Shown here piece by piece: positions 6,845 to 14,203 of a DNA stretch of 24,320 bases (the first letter of the stretch is position 1; every line of letters starts with the position of its first letter). Below the pieces are notes generated by a model. It saw only the letters and a list, made by a program, of their open reading frames with translations, was not told the DNA's origin and did not search any database. The translations under genes were made by a program, and so were the position numbers. This stretch comes from JBDZVM01 sp040255675 (GTDB taxonomy: Bacteria > Actinomycetota > Actinomycetes > Acidothermales > Acidothermaceae), in assembly GCA_040255675.1 (NCBI GenBank), contig JBDZVM010000051.1, forward strand, positions 1 to 24,320, in the 5' to 3' direction.

Positions 6845-8052
6845 TCGCTCACCTGCACCGGAATTCGCGCGGTGACCGCGAAACCGCCGTCCGTGCTTCG
6901 CCCCGCGGCGAACGTACCGCCGTAAGCAGTAACGCGTTCACGCATTCCGACGAGCCCGTGGCCGCCGCCGTATCCGTTCGACGTGCCTGTACCGTCGTCG
7001 GTTATCTCGACGGCGACCTCGCCGGGGCCGTACCGCAACAGCACCGACGCCGACGACGCGGGGCCCGCGTGTTTGCGCGTGTTGGTCAACGCCTCTTGCA
7101 CGATGCGATAAACCGCCAGCTCGACGCCTGCCGCGAACGGTCGGGGCGTGCCCTCGGTGCGCAGCGACACCGGCAGGCCGGCCCGGCACGTTTCGGCAAT
7201 GAGCGTCGGCAACTCCGCCAGCGTGGGCTGCGGAGCGAGCCCTATCTCAGCGCTGTCGTCGCGTAATACGCCGAGCAGTCTGCCGAGTTCGCCGATCGCC
7301 TGTTGACCGGTGTCGCGCACGAAGTCGAGCGCTCGTTCGGCGTCAGAGGCGTTGTGTCGCAAGGTTTTTTGCGCGGCACCGGCCTGAATGACCATGACGC
7401 TGACCGAATGCGCGATGACGTCGTGCAACTCGCGCGCGATGCGCGCACGCTCTTGGGCGGCGACCTGTCGTGCTTGCTGCTCTTTTTCGCTGCGCAGGCG
7501 CTCGATTTCCAACTCCGCATGCACCGCCTGGTTCGTGCGAATCCGTACAACGCGACCGAGCGCCCATGCCAGACCGACGAAGGTATAGACGAATCCGAGC
7601 GCGCCGACGCTTTGGCCGGCTAGCAAAACCTCGGCTGACACCCCGAGCGTGATAATCGCCGTCCCGACGATCGCCCGACGCAACTCGAGGTAGGAGATAA
7701 CGGCGTACGCCATCATCACGGCGGTGACCGTCGGGATGCTGGGCTGATTCATCGGCACGCCCGTGGCAGCCTGTGCCATGCCGGAAAGTGCCACAACCGT
7801 CGCCGCCGTGAGGGGCGCGCGCCGGCGCCACGCGACCGCGATCGCGGCCACCAACTCGAGCGCGGCGTTCGGTGCCTTAGGCACGATCAGCGAATTCAGC
7901 CAGACCTCGCACTGGCTGACCACGACGAGCACCGCTGCCATCGCGGCGTCGAGGCGGGGCAGGCTCGCCGCACGGCGCAAACCACCGAACAGCGAGCGAC
8001 TCGAGGCGCGGATCACGGCCGGAACGCTACGCGCATCGCACGCCGCTCGCAT
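6841..8052 (-). CDS. Sensor histidine kinase (HisKA_3, NarL-partner type)
   Basis: The protein is about 403 residues. Several hydrophobic helices at 35-165 form a membrane sensor without a recognisable extracellular domain. A short coiled coil (175-200) follows, then the HisKA_3 box ERARIARELHDVIAHSVSVM with phosphoacceptor H210. The C-terminal HATPase has N324 in QEALTNTRKHA, D353-G in ITDDGTG and GGGHGLVGMRERV. It phosphorylates the adjacent regulator. ATG 8050-8052 is tentative; GTG 8014-8016 is an alternative and would give 391 residues. The frame stays open far upstream to 8850, but that part is antisense to the beta-helix gene and is not kinase-like. The signal sensed is unknown. Confidence 0.92.
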   Translation of the reverse strand: MRAACDARSVPAVIRASSRSLFGGLRRAASLPRLDAAMAAVLVVVSQCEVWLNSLIVPKAPNAALELVAAIAVAWRRRAPLTAATVVALSGMAQAATGVPMNQPSIPTVTAVMMAYAVISYLELRRAIVGTAIITLGVSAEVLLAGQSVGALGFVYTFVGLAWALGRVVRIRTNQAVHAELEIERLRSEKEQQARQVAAQERARIARELHDVIAHSVSVMVIQAGAAQKTLRHNASDAERALDFVRDTGQQAIGELGRLLGVLRDDSAEIGLAPQPTLAELPTLIAETCRAGLPVSLRTEGTPRPFAAGVELAVYRIVQEALTNTRKHAGPASSASVLLRYGPGEVAVEITDDGTGTSNGYGGGHGLVGMRERVTAYGGTFAAGRSTDGGFAVTARIPVQVSE

Positions 8053-8223
8053 CGACTTGCGGGTCGAACACACTCCAACCGCGGGTGGACGCCGTAGCTC
8101 GCGCAGATCAACCCACCCGCCGACCCGGTCGAAGCCGCGGGCCGACGCCCGCGATGGCATCGCCGCCCTAGCGTCTTGGCGACCTGGGCGAACGGCGCCC
8201 AGTCGAGGAAGGGAAACACGCCA

Positions 8224-9354
8224 ATGCAACGCTTCGCGGCGGCTGCCGTAACTGTGGCAGTCGCGACCGGGAGCTTGGCCCTCACGGCAACGTCGGCCGG
8301 TGCGACCGCAAGCACCGTCACCGTGCGGCCGGGGCAGTCGATCCAGAACGCGATCGATGATGCCGCGCCCGGTACGACGATTCGCATCGCCCCCGGCACG
8401 TACGACGAAAGCCTCACGATCACCAAGCCGGTGAGCTTGGTCGGCGTTGGACACGTCGTCCTCACTCCGCCGTCCGCCATACCGGTGAACCTGTGCACTC
8501 TCGATCCGGACGCCGAACCAGGCCGGATGCCCGGCATCTGTGTCGCCGGCCGAGTTAGCGACCCGCGGGTGGAGGCACCTTCGGTGACCGAGCCCGTCAC
8601 AGGCGTGCGGATCAGCGAACTCACGATCACCGGCTTCGGCCTGGGCGGCGTCGAAATCTACGGCGCCGACGATCTCGTCTTGGACCGTCTGCGGATCACC
8701 GGCAACCCGGGAGGTGGCGTGTTCGCCGACCAGACGCACGGCGCTCTGCTGCGGTCGCTCACCGTCGTATCGAACGGCTCGAACGGCATCAACCTGCATC
8801 GGCAGAATTCGAGCTTCACGGTGGTGGATAGCCTCATTTCCGGTAATCAAGGCGAGGCTCTATTTGCCGGCGACAGCGAACAGGGCCTCATCGCGCATAA
8901 CCGCGTCAGCGACAATTGCCTCGGCGTCCTGCTTATCGACTTGGCGCTGCCCGGCGACCACGGCACGTCCGCCGTCGACGTCAGCTACAACGACATCGAG
9001 GCGAACAACCGCTTCTGCCCAGCCGACGACGAGGGGCAGCCGTCGATCAGCGGCGTCGGGGTTGCGCTCGTCGGCGCCAGCGATTCCGTCGTGTCTCACA
9101 ACCGAATTCGCGACAACGCCGGGACGTCGAACCCGCAAAACGGTGAACCCGCGATGGTTTCGTTCGGCGGGTTGGCGGTGCTCGACGCGGCTGGGTTGAC
9201 CGGCGGCGCCGCGCCGTCCGGCAACACGGTTGCCTACAACGAGGTCACCGGAAATGCGCCGTTCGACCTGCTCTACGACGGCAGCGGATTTGCCAACACA
9301 TTCGTGCACAACCAGTGCCTCGCGGCGGCCGGTCCCGGCCTTTGCCGCGGCTGA
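8224..9354 (+). CDS. Secreted right-handed parallel beta-helix repeat protein
   Basis: This 376-residue exported protein has a signal peptide at residues 1-28 (hydrophobic core AAAVTVAVATGSLALTATSA, then AGA). It then has a pectin-lyase-like beta-helix: TVRPGQSIQNAIDDAAPGTTI, followed by repeated coils such as GVRISELTITGFG, DLVLDRLRITGNP and SDSVVSHNRIRDNAG. Asn/Gly ladders are visible, as in NosD- and PbH1-type proteins. A few cysteines could pair outside the cell. No polysaccharide-lyase catalytic residues can be assigned, so the substrate is unknown. The ATG has a strong GAGGAAGGGA upstream. TAGCGT at 8169-8174 may be a -10. It is divergent from the two-component operon and is followed after 14 bases by a small membrane protein gene. 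Confidence 0.88.
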   Translation: MQRFAAAAVTVAVATGSLALTATSAGATASTVTVRPGQSIQNAIDDAAPGTTIRIAPGTYDESLTITKPVSLVGVGHVVLTPPSAIPVNLCTLDPDAEPGRMPGICVAGRVSDPRVEAPSVTEPVTGVRISELTITGFGLGGVEIYGADDLVLDRLRITGNPGGGVFADQTHGALLRSLTVVSNGSNGINLHRQNSSFTVVDSLISGNQGEALFAGDSEQGLIAHNRVSDNCLGVLLIDLALPGDHGTSAVDVSYNDIEANNRFCPADDEGQPSISGVGVALVGASDSVVSHNRIRDNAGTSNPQNGEPAMVSFGGLAVLDAAGLTGGAAPSGNTVAYNEVTGNAPFDLLYDGSGFANTFVHNQCLAAAGPGLCRG

Positions 9355-9368
9355 AAGGAGACCTCACG

Positions 9369-9962
9369 ATGGAAGCGACACGCATGTATCGAACCGTCTT
9401 GGCGACGGCCGGAACTCTGCTAGCTCTCGGCACCATTTTGCAAAACATCGCGCACAAGTCGACCTACAGCGAGACGGTGCGACAGACGCCGTTTCAAGTC
9501 GGCTCGTGGGTGTTGGTCGTCGGCTTTCTGGCGCTCATCTTCGCGGTGTGGCAACTGCATGTGCGGGCCGACGGGCGGCTTTCCTGGGAACGGCTTTCGG
9601 CCGCCGCCGCCGCGATCGGTTCGGGCCTCGCACTCGGACTCACGTACGCGGTCGCGGCCGCGAATCCAGCAATCGCGACGGCGGCGCCGGCGCTGCTCGA
9701 CGGAGATTCACAACCGGCGTCGATGGCGGCGGGCTGGCTGCTCGGCGTGATAGGTCTCGCGCTCGGTTGGCTCCTTTTCGGGATCGCGTTGCTGCGGTCA
9801 CGCGCGGTGGCTCGCGGTCCTGCTATCGGCCTGGTCGTGGCGGCCGTGCTGTGCCTCGTGCCGATGCTGCCGGGCCAAATACTGCTCGGCGCGGCGCTGG
9901 TGTGGCTCGCGCTGCGAGGCCAGCCCAGCCTCGTCGCTGAACCCGCCGCGATGGCGGCATAA
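9369..9962 (+). CDS. Hypothetical polytopic membrane protein
   Basis: This 197-residue protein has about six hydrophobic segments (roughly residues 8-27, 44-63, 77-98, 118-142, 150-166 and 168-184) and an Ala/Leu-rich composition. I do not recognise a family. A hydrophilic loop at 28-43 and a charged cytoplasm-like stretch at 64-75 lie between helices. The ATG follows the beta-helix stop by 14 bases with AAAGGAG as ribosome-binding site, so the two genes almost certainly form an operon. A link in function, for example anchoring or export of the beta-helix protein, is inference only. Confidence 0.8.
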   Translation: MEATRMYRTVLATAGTLLALGTILQNIAHKSTYSETVRQTPFQVGSWVLVVGFLALIFAVWQLHVRADGRLSWERLSAAAAAIGSGLALGLTYAVAAANPAIATAAPALLDGDSQPASMAAGWLLGVIGLALGWLLFGIALLRSRAVARGPAIGLVVAAVLCLVPMLPGQILLGAALVWLALRGQPSLVAEPAAMAA

Positions 9963-10009
9963 AACGCGACGTCTGAGCGTCGTCCGCGAAGGCAGCGAAA
10001 TGCTCAGTC

Positions 10010-10067
10010 AAGCAGCCCGACGTAGCGTGGCCAGTGCAGGAGGGCATACTCGCGTCGGGCTGCTTGA
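10010..10067. repeat. Long perfect inverted repeat (14-bp arms, 30-nt loop)
   Basis: CAAGCAGCCCGACG (10010-10023) pairs perfectly with CGTCGGGCTGCTTG (10054-10067). It lies in the 279-base space between the membrane protein gene and the sigma-factor fragment, which otherwise shows no gene. No T-tract follows on either strand, so a simple intrinsic terminator is not favoured. It may be a Rho-independent variant, a protein-bound structure, or the remnant of a small mobile element. Confidence 0.65.
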
Positions 10068-10241
10068 GCGATAACCGTTCTTTGCGTACCGGCGCCCCCG
10101 TTCTGGGGTCACCAGGCGTCACCGTCCACGGGGCGGCGGCTACCCTCGCCGGGTCGTAGCGGCGTCACGCCCTACCGTGCAACCTGGCGCGGGTGTCGTT
10201 GCCTGTAAGCAGTGACGGCAGAGGGCGGGAGGCGCACAAGA

Positions 10242-10478
10242 GTGAACGCGGACGACGAGGCGGAGTTCCGGGGTTTCGCCTCGTCGAACATTCGGGGACT
10301 GCGCCGTACCGCCTTTCTGCTGTGCGGTGACTGGCACGCAGACGACGTCGTCCAAAACGTGCTGACCAAGCTGTACTGCAACTGGCAACGAATCCAACGG
10401 CGCGAAAGCCTCGACGCGTACGTGCGAAAGATGCTTGTACGTGCGACGTTCGAGCGGAAGCGCTGCCTTTCGCAATGA
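10242..10478 (+). pseudogene. Truncated SigE-family ECF sigma factor (region 2 only)
   Basis: The 78-codon reading frame contains sigma-70 region 2: EFRGFASSNIRGLRRTAFLL, DDVVQNVLTKLYCNW and RRESLDAYVRKMLVRATF. This resembles the SigE family of actinobacterial ECF factors. Those proteins usually run to about 160-180 residues with a region 4 that reads the -35 element. Here a stop follows immediately after region 2, and neither the same nor the other frames of the next 84 bases encode a region 4. GTG 10242 has GGGAGG 9 bases upstream. Most likely this is a gene broken by deletion at the junction with the toxin-antitoxin pair. A functional core-binding fragment is a less likely alternative. Confidence 0.75.
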
Positions 10479-10550
10479 GCCCGCCGTCGCCCCTACGTGG
10501 CAGCCCTATCTAGCTCAAGACATCGCGACGCGGTTCTAGCACCGCGGCGG

Positions 10551-10556
10551 TAGCCT
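10551..10556 (+). promoter_or_regulatory. -10 box of the vapBC-like operon; leaderless start likely
   Basis: TAGCCT is followed by exactly 6 bases and then the antitoxin ATG at 10563. No Shine-Dalgarno is visible. Transcription would begin at or next to the A of ATG. Confidence 0.5.
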
Positions 10557-10562
10557 TTACTC

Positions 10563-10808
10563 ATGGTGCGGAAAGTAAAGGTTAGGCGACTGACTCGCGT
10601 CTCCAGCAAGAACCAGGTCACACTGCCGGTTGCGGTGCTGGCGGCCTCGCGCATCGAGGCTGGGGATAACGTGCGCATTGAATCCGGTGGCGATGGCAGG
10701 ATCGTGATCGTGAGAGAACGAGACCCGCTCGAAGACATCATCGGCAGCATGCCCGGGCTCTCGGCCGCCACCAATCTCGAAGCCTTGCGCGACGAATGGG
10801 AACTGTAG
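10563..10808 (+). CDS. AbrB/SpoVT-type antitoxin (VapB-like)
   Basis: This 81-residue protein has a swapped-hairpin AbrB DNA-binding domain at residues 10-50 (RVSSKNQVTLPVAVLAASRI, then GDNVRIES and GRIVIVRE). A C-terminal tail ends in ALRDEWEL, the kind of extension that wraps around a PIN toxin. It is expected to repress its own promoter and to neutralise the toxin encoded next. The ATG lies 6 bases after a TAGCCT box, so the mRNA is probably leaderless. Its stop overlaps the toxin start region by 13 bases, typical of coupled toxin-antitoxin pairs. Confidence 0.9.
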   Translation: MVRKVKVRRLTRVSSKNQVTLPVAVLAASRIEAGDNVRIESGGDGRIVIVRERDPLEDIIGSMPGLSAATNLEALRDEWEL

Positions 10809-11188
10809 TGCTCGACAGCAGCGTCCTGCTGGCGCTGCTCGATCCGCATGACGCGCATCATCTGGCTTGTCGCGCCGCATATCCGGTTCCGGGTTCGCGG
10901 CACATTACGTCGACGAGCGCGCTCGCAGAGGTACTCGTCGGCGCAAGCCGCTTAGGTGGCGATGCAGTTGCCGCAGCCGAGGCTCGGGTCGACGTAATCG
11001 TCGACCAGGTCTGTCCAGTTGACCGCGCCGTCGCCCGTGCGGCGGCCGGCATTCGTGCTGAGCACCCGACGATCCGGCTGCCCGACGCGTTGATTTTGGC
11101 CACGGCAGCAACGGCCGAAGCCGATGTGGTACTGACTGCCGACCGACGGCTCGGGGCCGTCGACCGCCGGGTGCGTGTGGTCGCCTAG
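10796..11188 (+). CDS. PIN-domain ribonuclease toxin (VapC-like)
   Basis: This 130-residue PIN-domain protein carries the four expected acidic metal ligands: D7 (VLDSSVLLALLD), E45 (TSALAEVLVGA), D97 (RLPDALILATA) and D116 (LTADRRLG). VapC toxins are Mg-dependent RNases, often cutting tRNA or rRNA, held inactive by the cognate antitoxin. ATG 10796 overlaps the antitoxin gene by 13 bases. GTG 10808, sharing a base with the antitoxin TAG, is an equally plausible start and would remove four residues. All catalytic residues are intact, so the toxin is presumably active. The pair sits directly after the broken sigma gene, at an accessory/core boundary next to purB. Confidence 0.92.
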   Translation: MGTVVLDSSVLLALLDPHDAHHLACRAAYPVPGSRHITSTSALAEVLVGASRLGGDAVAAAEARVDVIVDQVCPVDRAVARAAAGIRAEHPTIRLPDALILATAATAEADVVLTADRRLGAVDRRVRVVA

Positions 11189-11225
11189 TCACGAACCTCC
11201 TTCAATACGCGAGAATGGGCAGGCC

Positions 11226-12650
11226 ATGACCGAGATTCCTGACGTGCTCGCCACGCGCTACGCCTCAACAGAGCTCTCCGACCTGTGGTCGCCGCGCACC
11301 AAGGTGATCCTCGAGCGACGGCTGTGGATCGCCGTACTGCGCGCGCAAGCCGAACTCGGAATTGCCGTCCCGCCCGGGGTGATCGACGACTACGAGAAAG
11401 TGATCTCGGACGTCGACCTCGACTCGATCCGTTCACGTGAACGCGTCACCCGGCACGACGTGAAGGCGCGCATCGAAGAATTCTGTGCTCTGGCCGGCCA
11501 CGAGCACATCCACAAAGGCATGACCTCGCGCGACCTGACCGAGAACGTCGAGCAGTTGCAGGTGCGCGAGTCGCTGCTCTTGGTACGAGACCGCATGGTG
11601 GCGGCACTCGCGCGGCTGGCCCGACTGGCCGCCGAACACTCCGATCTGGTGATGGTCGGGCGCAGCCACAATGTCGCGGCGCAAGCCACCACGCTCGGCA
11701 AGCGCTTCGCCTCCGCCGGCTCGGAGTTGGTCATCGCCTTCGAGCGGCTCGAGAGCACGCTGGCCCGTTACCCGCTGCGCGGCATCAAAGGCCCGATGGG
11801 CACGTCGCAAGACATGCTCGATTTGCTGGACGGCGACGCGAGCAAGCTCGCGCAACTCGAGCAACGCATCGCCGCCCATCTCGGTTTCGAAAGCGTGCTC
11901 AACAGCGTCGGTCAGGTGTACCCGAGATCCCTCGACTACGAGGTGCTTTCGGCCTTGGTGCAGGCGGCCGCCGGGCCATCAAGCCTTGCCACCACGATCC
12001 GGCTGATGGCGGGCAACGAACTCGTCACCGAAGGGTTCAAACCCGGCCAGGTCGGTTCGAGCGCGATGCCGCACAAGATGAACACGCGCTCATGTGAACG
12101 CGTCAACGGTCTCGCCGTCGTGCTTCGCGGATTCTCTGCCATGACAGGCGAATTGGCCGGCGACCAGTGGAACGAAGGCGACGTCTCGTGCTCGGTCGTT
12201 CGCCGCGTCGCGCTCCCCGGCGCCTTCTTCGCAATCGACGGTCTCTACCAGACTTTCCTTACCGTGCTTGACGAATTCGGTGCTTACCCCGCCGTTATTC
12301 AGCGCGAACTCGACCGGTACTTGCCTTTCTTGGCAACCACCAAGGTGTTGATGGCAGCGGTGCGCCGGGGCGTCGGTCGTGAAACCGCGCACGAAGCCAT
12401 CAAGGAGCACGCAGTGTCTGTCGCTCTCGCGATGCGGGAGAAGGGCATCGACCGCAACGACCTGTTCGAACGGCTGGCGAACGACGAGCGGCTGAAGCTG
12501 AGCGGCTCCGACCTCGCCGACCTCGTGTCAGCCCCGATCGGCTTCACCGGCGCCGCCACAGCCCAAGTAGTCGAATTCTGCAACCAGGTAAGCAAAATCA
12601 CCGCACGCTTTCCCGACGCGGCAGCTTATTCGCCGTCCGGTATCTTGTAG
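11226..12650 (+). CDS. purB: Adenylosuccinate lyase
   Basis: PurB acts twice in purine synthesis: it releases fumarate from SAICAR and from adenylosuccinate. The 474-residue protein belongs to the fumarase/aspartase superfamily and is cytosolic and tetrameric. Visible features are RLWIAVLRAQAELG near residue 32, HKGMTSRDLTEN (96-107), MVGRSHNVAAQ with H148 near the active site, and the signature loop GSSAMPHKMN (277-286). The ATG follows a weak purine stretch (GGGCAGG), with no strong Shine-Dalgarno. It begins 37 bases after the toxin gene. purC follows after 102 bases with its own promoter-like sequence. Confidence 0.97.
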   Translation: MTEIPDVLATRYASTELSDLWSPRTKVILERRLWIAVLRAQAELGIAVPPGVIDDYEKVISDVDLDSIRSRERVTRHDVKARIEEFCALAGHEHIHKGMTSRDLTENVEQLQVRESLLLVRDRMVAALARLARLAAEHSDLVMVGRSHNVAAQATTLGKRFASAGSELVIAFERLESTLARYPLRGIKGPMGTSQDMLDLLDGDASKLAQLEQRIAAHLGFESVLNSVGQVYPRSLDYEVLSALVQAAAGPSSLATTIRLMAGNELVTEGFKPGQVGSSAMPHKMNTRSCERVNGLAVVLRGFSAMTGELAGDQWNEGDVSCSVVRRVALPGAFFAIDGLYQTFLTVLDEFGAYPAVIQRELDRYLPFLATTKVLMAAVRRGVGRETAHEAIKEHAVSVALAMREKGIDRNDLFERLANDERLKLSGSDLADLVSAPIGFTGAATAQVVEFCNQVSKITARFPDAAAYSPSGIL

Positions 12651-12740
12651 GTGCGCCCAGCGCACGCGTGATCGCGAAGCGTTTGGGGTACCTCCGGACG
12701 ACTCGCCGGTGGCCCTTCGCCCGCGGTTTACGGGCTCTGC

Positions 12741-12746
12741 CAGACT
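12741..12746 (+). promoter_or_regulatory. -10-like box directly before purC; leaderless start likely
   Basis: CAGACT is followed by GACAGG and then GTG 12753, the same 6-base spacing as at three other genes here. The first base deviates from TANNNT, so it is a weaker example. Confidence 0.35.
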
Positions 12747-12752
12747 GACAGG

Positions 12753-13616
12753 GTGACCGAATCGGCTGAGTACACCCACATCGCCTCCGGCAAGGTACGC
12801 GAGCTCTACCGACTCTCCGACGGGCGGCTGCTCTTCGTCGCCAGCGATCGCATCTCCGCCTTCGACTACGTGCTGCCCACCGAGATTCCCGACAAGGGGC
12901 GCGTGCTCACGGCCATGTCGGTCTGGTGGTTCGAGCAACTCGCCGACGTCGTCCCGAATCATCTGCTCTCTACCGACGTGCCCCCGGAGTTTGCCGGGCG
13001 GGCGATGATTTGCGAGCAGCTCGAAATGCTGCCGATCGAATGCGTCGCGCGCGGATACCTCACCGGCTCAGGCCTGCTCGATTACCAGCGCACCGGTACG
13101 GTCTGCGGAATCCCTTTGCCCGCAGGGCTTCTTGACGGATCACGGCTGCCCGAGCCGCTGTTCACGCCGTCCACGAAAGCTCCGCGCGGCGAGCACGACG
13201 AGAACATTTCTTTCTCGGACGTCGAGAATACCGTCGGCGCCGGCGGCGCCGCCGAGCTCGCGCGACTCACACTGGCGGTGTATTCACGAGCCGAATCGAT
13301 CGCGCGCGGTCGCGGCATCATTGTGGCCGACACGAAGTTCGAATTCGGACGTCGGCCCGACGGCACCATCGTGCTGGCCGACGAAGTGCTCACGCCCGAT
13401 TCTTCGCGCTTTTGGCCGGCCGACCAATGGGAGCCGGGGCATGCTCAGCCGTCGTTCGACAAGCAATTCGTGCGCGACTGGCTACTCTCGCCGGCCTCCG
13501 GTTGGCATCGCTCGTCAGGCCAAACGCCGCCGGCATTGCCCCACGACGTCGTCGCGAAGACGCGCGAGAAATACATCGAGGCCTACGAACGGCTCACCGG
13601 ACTCGCCTGGGCGTGA
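12753..13616 (+). CDS. purC: SAICAR synthetase (phosphoribosylaminoimidazole-succinocarboxamide synthase)
   Basis: PurC couples CAIR with aspartate using ATP to form SAICAR, the substrate of the PurB encoded upstream. At 287 residues it matches the longer actinobacterial form. Motifs are the N-terminal GKVRELY (13-19), SDRISAFDY, LPIECVARGYLTGSG, APRGEHDENIS, and the C-terminal IIVADTKFEFG with DEVLTPDSSRFW. The GTG start is supported by the family N-terminus and lies 6 bases after a CAGACT box without a Shine-Dalgarno. The gene ends facing rplI, with a bidirectional terminator in between. Confidence 0.97.
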   Translation: MTESAEYTHIASGKVRELYRLSDGRLLFVASDRISAFDYVLPTEIPDKGRVLTAMSVWWFEQLADVVPNHLLSTDVPPEFAGRAMICEQLEMLPIECVARGYLTGSGLLDYQRTGTVCGIPLPAGLLDGSRLPEPLFTPSTKAPRGEHDENISFSDVENTVGAGGAAELARLTLAVYSRAESIARGRGIIVADTKFEFGRRPDGTIVLADEVLTPDSSRFWPADQWEPGHAQPSFDKQFVRDWLLSPASGWHRSSGQTPPALPHDVVAKTREKYIEAYERLTGLAWA

Positions 13617-13668
13617 GCGCGCCATAACGTGGCGTTCGGCCTCTCTAGACGCCGGCCCTGGACAGGCC

Positions 13669-13712
13669 AAACCCCCCAAAGACAGGCCAGGAACCCTGTC
13701 CTCGGGGGGTTT
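13669..13712. terminator. Bidirectional intrinsic terminator between purC and rplI
   Basis: AAACCCCCC (13669-13677) pairs with GGGGGGTTT (13704-13712). Inside it a second 6-bp pair, GACAGG (13681-13686) with CCTGTC (13695-13700), extends the stem. The A/T ends serve both directions, as expected between convergent genes. Confidence 0.8.
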
Positions 13713-13730
13713 GATCACGTTTACGTGATC
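13713..13730. promoter_or_regulatory. Perfect palindrome GATCACGT-TT-ACGTGATC
   Basis: Two 8-bp arms with a 2-base spacer abut the purC/rplI terminator, 10 bases before the rplI stop. It could be a second small hairpin aiding termination of the ribosomal operon's neighbour, or a binding site for a dimeric protein. Neither gene begins here, so an operator role is unlikely. Confidence 0.4.
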
Positions 13731-13740
13731 GACTTACTGG

Positions 13741-14190
13741 CTACGAGGCGGCAACCACGTCGATCGCGACCTTGGCGGAAACCTCGGGATGAATGCGCAC
13801 GACGACCTGGTGCGACCCCACCATCTTGATCGGCGAGGCAAGTTCGACGCGACGCTTGTCGAGCACCGGGCCACCCGCCTTCTTCACCGCGTCGACAATG
13901 TCGGAGGCCGTTACCGAGCCGAACAGCCGCCCGCCGGCGCCCGCGCGAGTCTGCAGCGACACCGAAAGACCCTCGAGCTGCGTCTTGATCTCGCGTGCGT
14001 GGCCGAGGTCGCGCACCTCGCGAACCTCGCGCGCCCGCTTGATCAGCGCGACTTCTTTCTCGGCACCCCGAGTGGCGCGCATCGCAAGACCACGCGGCAC
14101 AAGGAAATTCCGGCCGTAACCGTCTTTCACCTCGACGACGTCGCCGGGGCCGCCGAGACCGGCAACCTCAGAAGTAAGGATCAGCTTCAT
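13741..14190 (-). CDS. rplI: 50S ribosomal protein L9
   Basis: This is a 149-residue large-subunit protein that binds 23S rRNA at the base of the L1 stalk. The N-terminal domain MKLILTSEVAGLGGPGDVVEVKDGYGRNFLVPRG, read in pieces, is diagnostic. A long connecting helix rich in charged residues follows (about 40-75), then the C-terminal domain with LFGSVTASDIVDAV. ATG 14188-14190 has AGGAGG upstream. It is the last gene of the rpsF-ssb-rpsR-rplI operon, 13 bases after rpsR. dnaB, which often follows nearby in mycobacteria, is absent here and purC converges instead. Confidence 0.97.
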   Translation of the reverse strand: MKLILTSEVAGLGGPGDVVEVKDGYGRNFLVPRGLAMRATRGAEKEVALIKRAREVREVRDLGHAREIKTQLEGLSVSLQTRAGAGGRLFGSVTASDIVDAVKKAGGPVLDKRRVELASPIKMVGSHQVVVRIHPEVSAKVAIDVVAAS

Positions 14191-14203
14191 TTCGCCAAAC
14201 CTC

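Noticed and set aside
7641..7653. A 13-base match to the dispersed repeat core (CCCCGAGCGTGAT) inside the kinase gene
   Set aside because: It encodes ordinary transmembrane residues of the kinase on the other strand (ITLGV), and neither the C-tract extension nor the hairpin is present; coincidence is more likely.
8136..8153. CGCGGGC-CGAC-GCCCGCG hairpin in the kinase/beta-helix spacer
   Set aside because: A short GC-only stem of a type expected often in such DNA; no T-tract and no repeat elsewhere.
8053..8850. Long N-terminal extension of the kinase reading frame
   Set aside because: It is antisense to the beta-helix gene, has no sensor-domain features and reflects GC-rich third-position bias.
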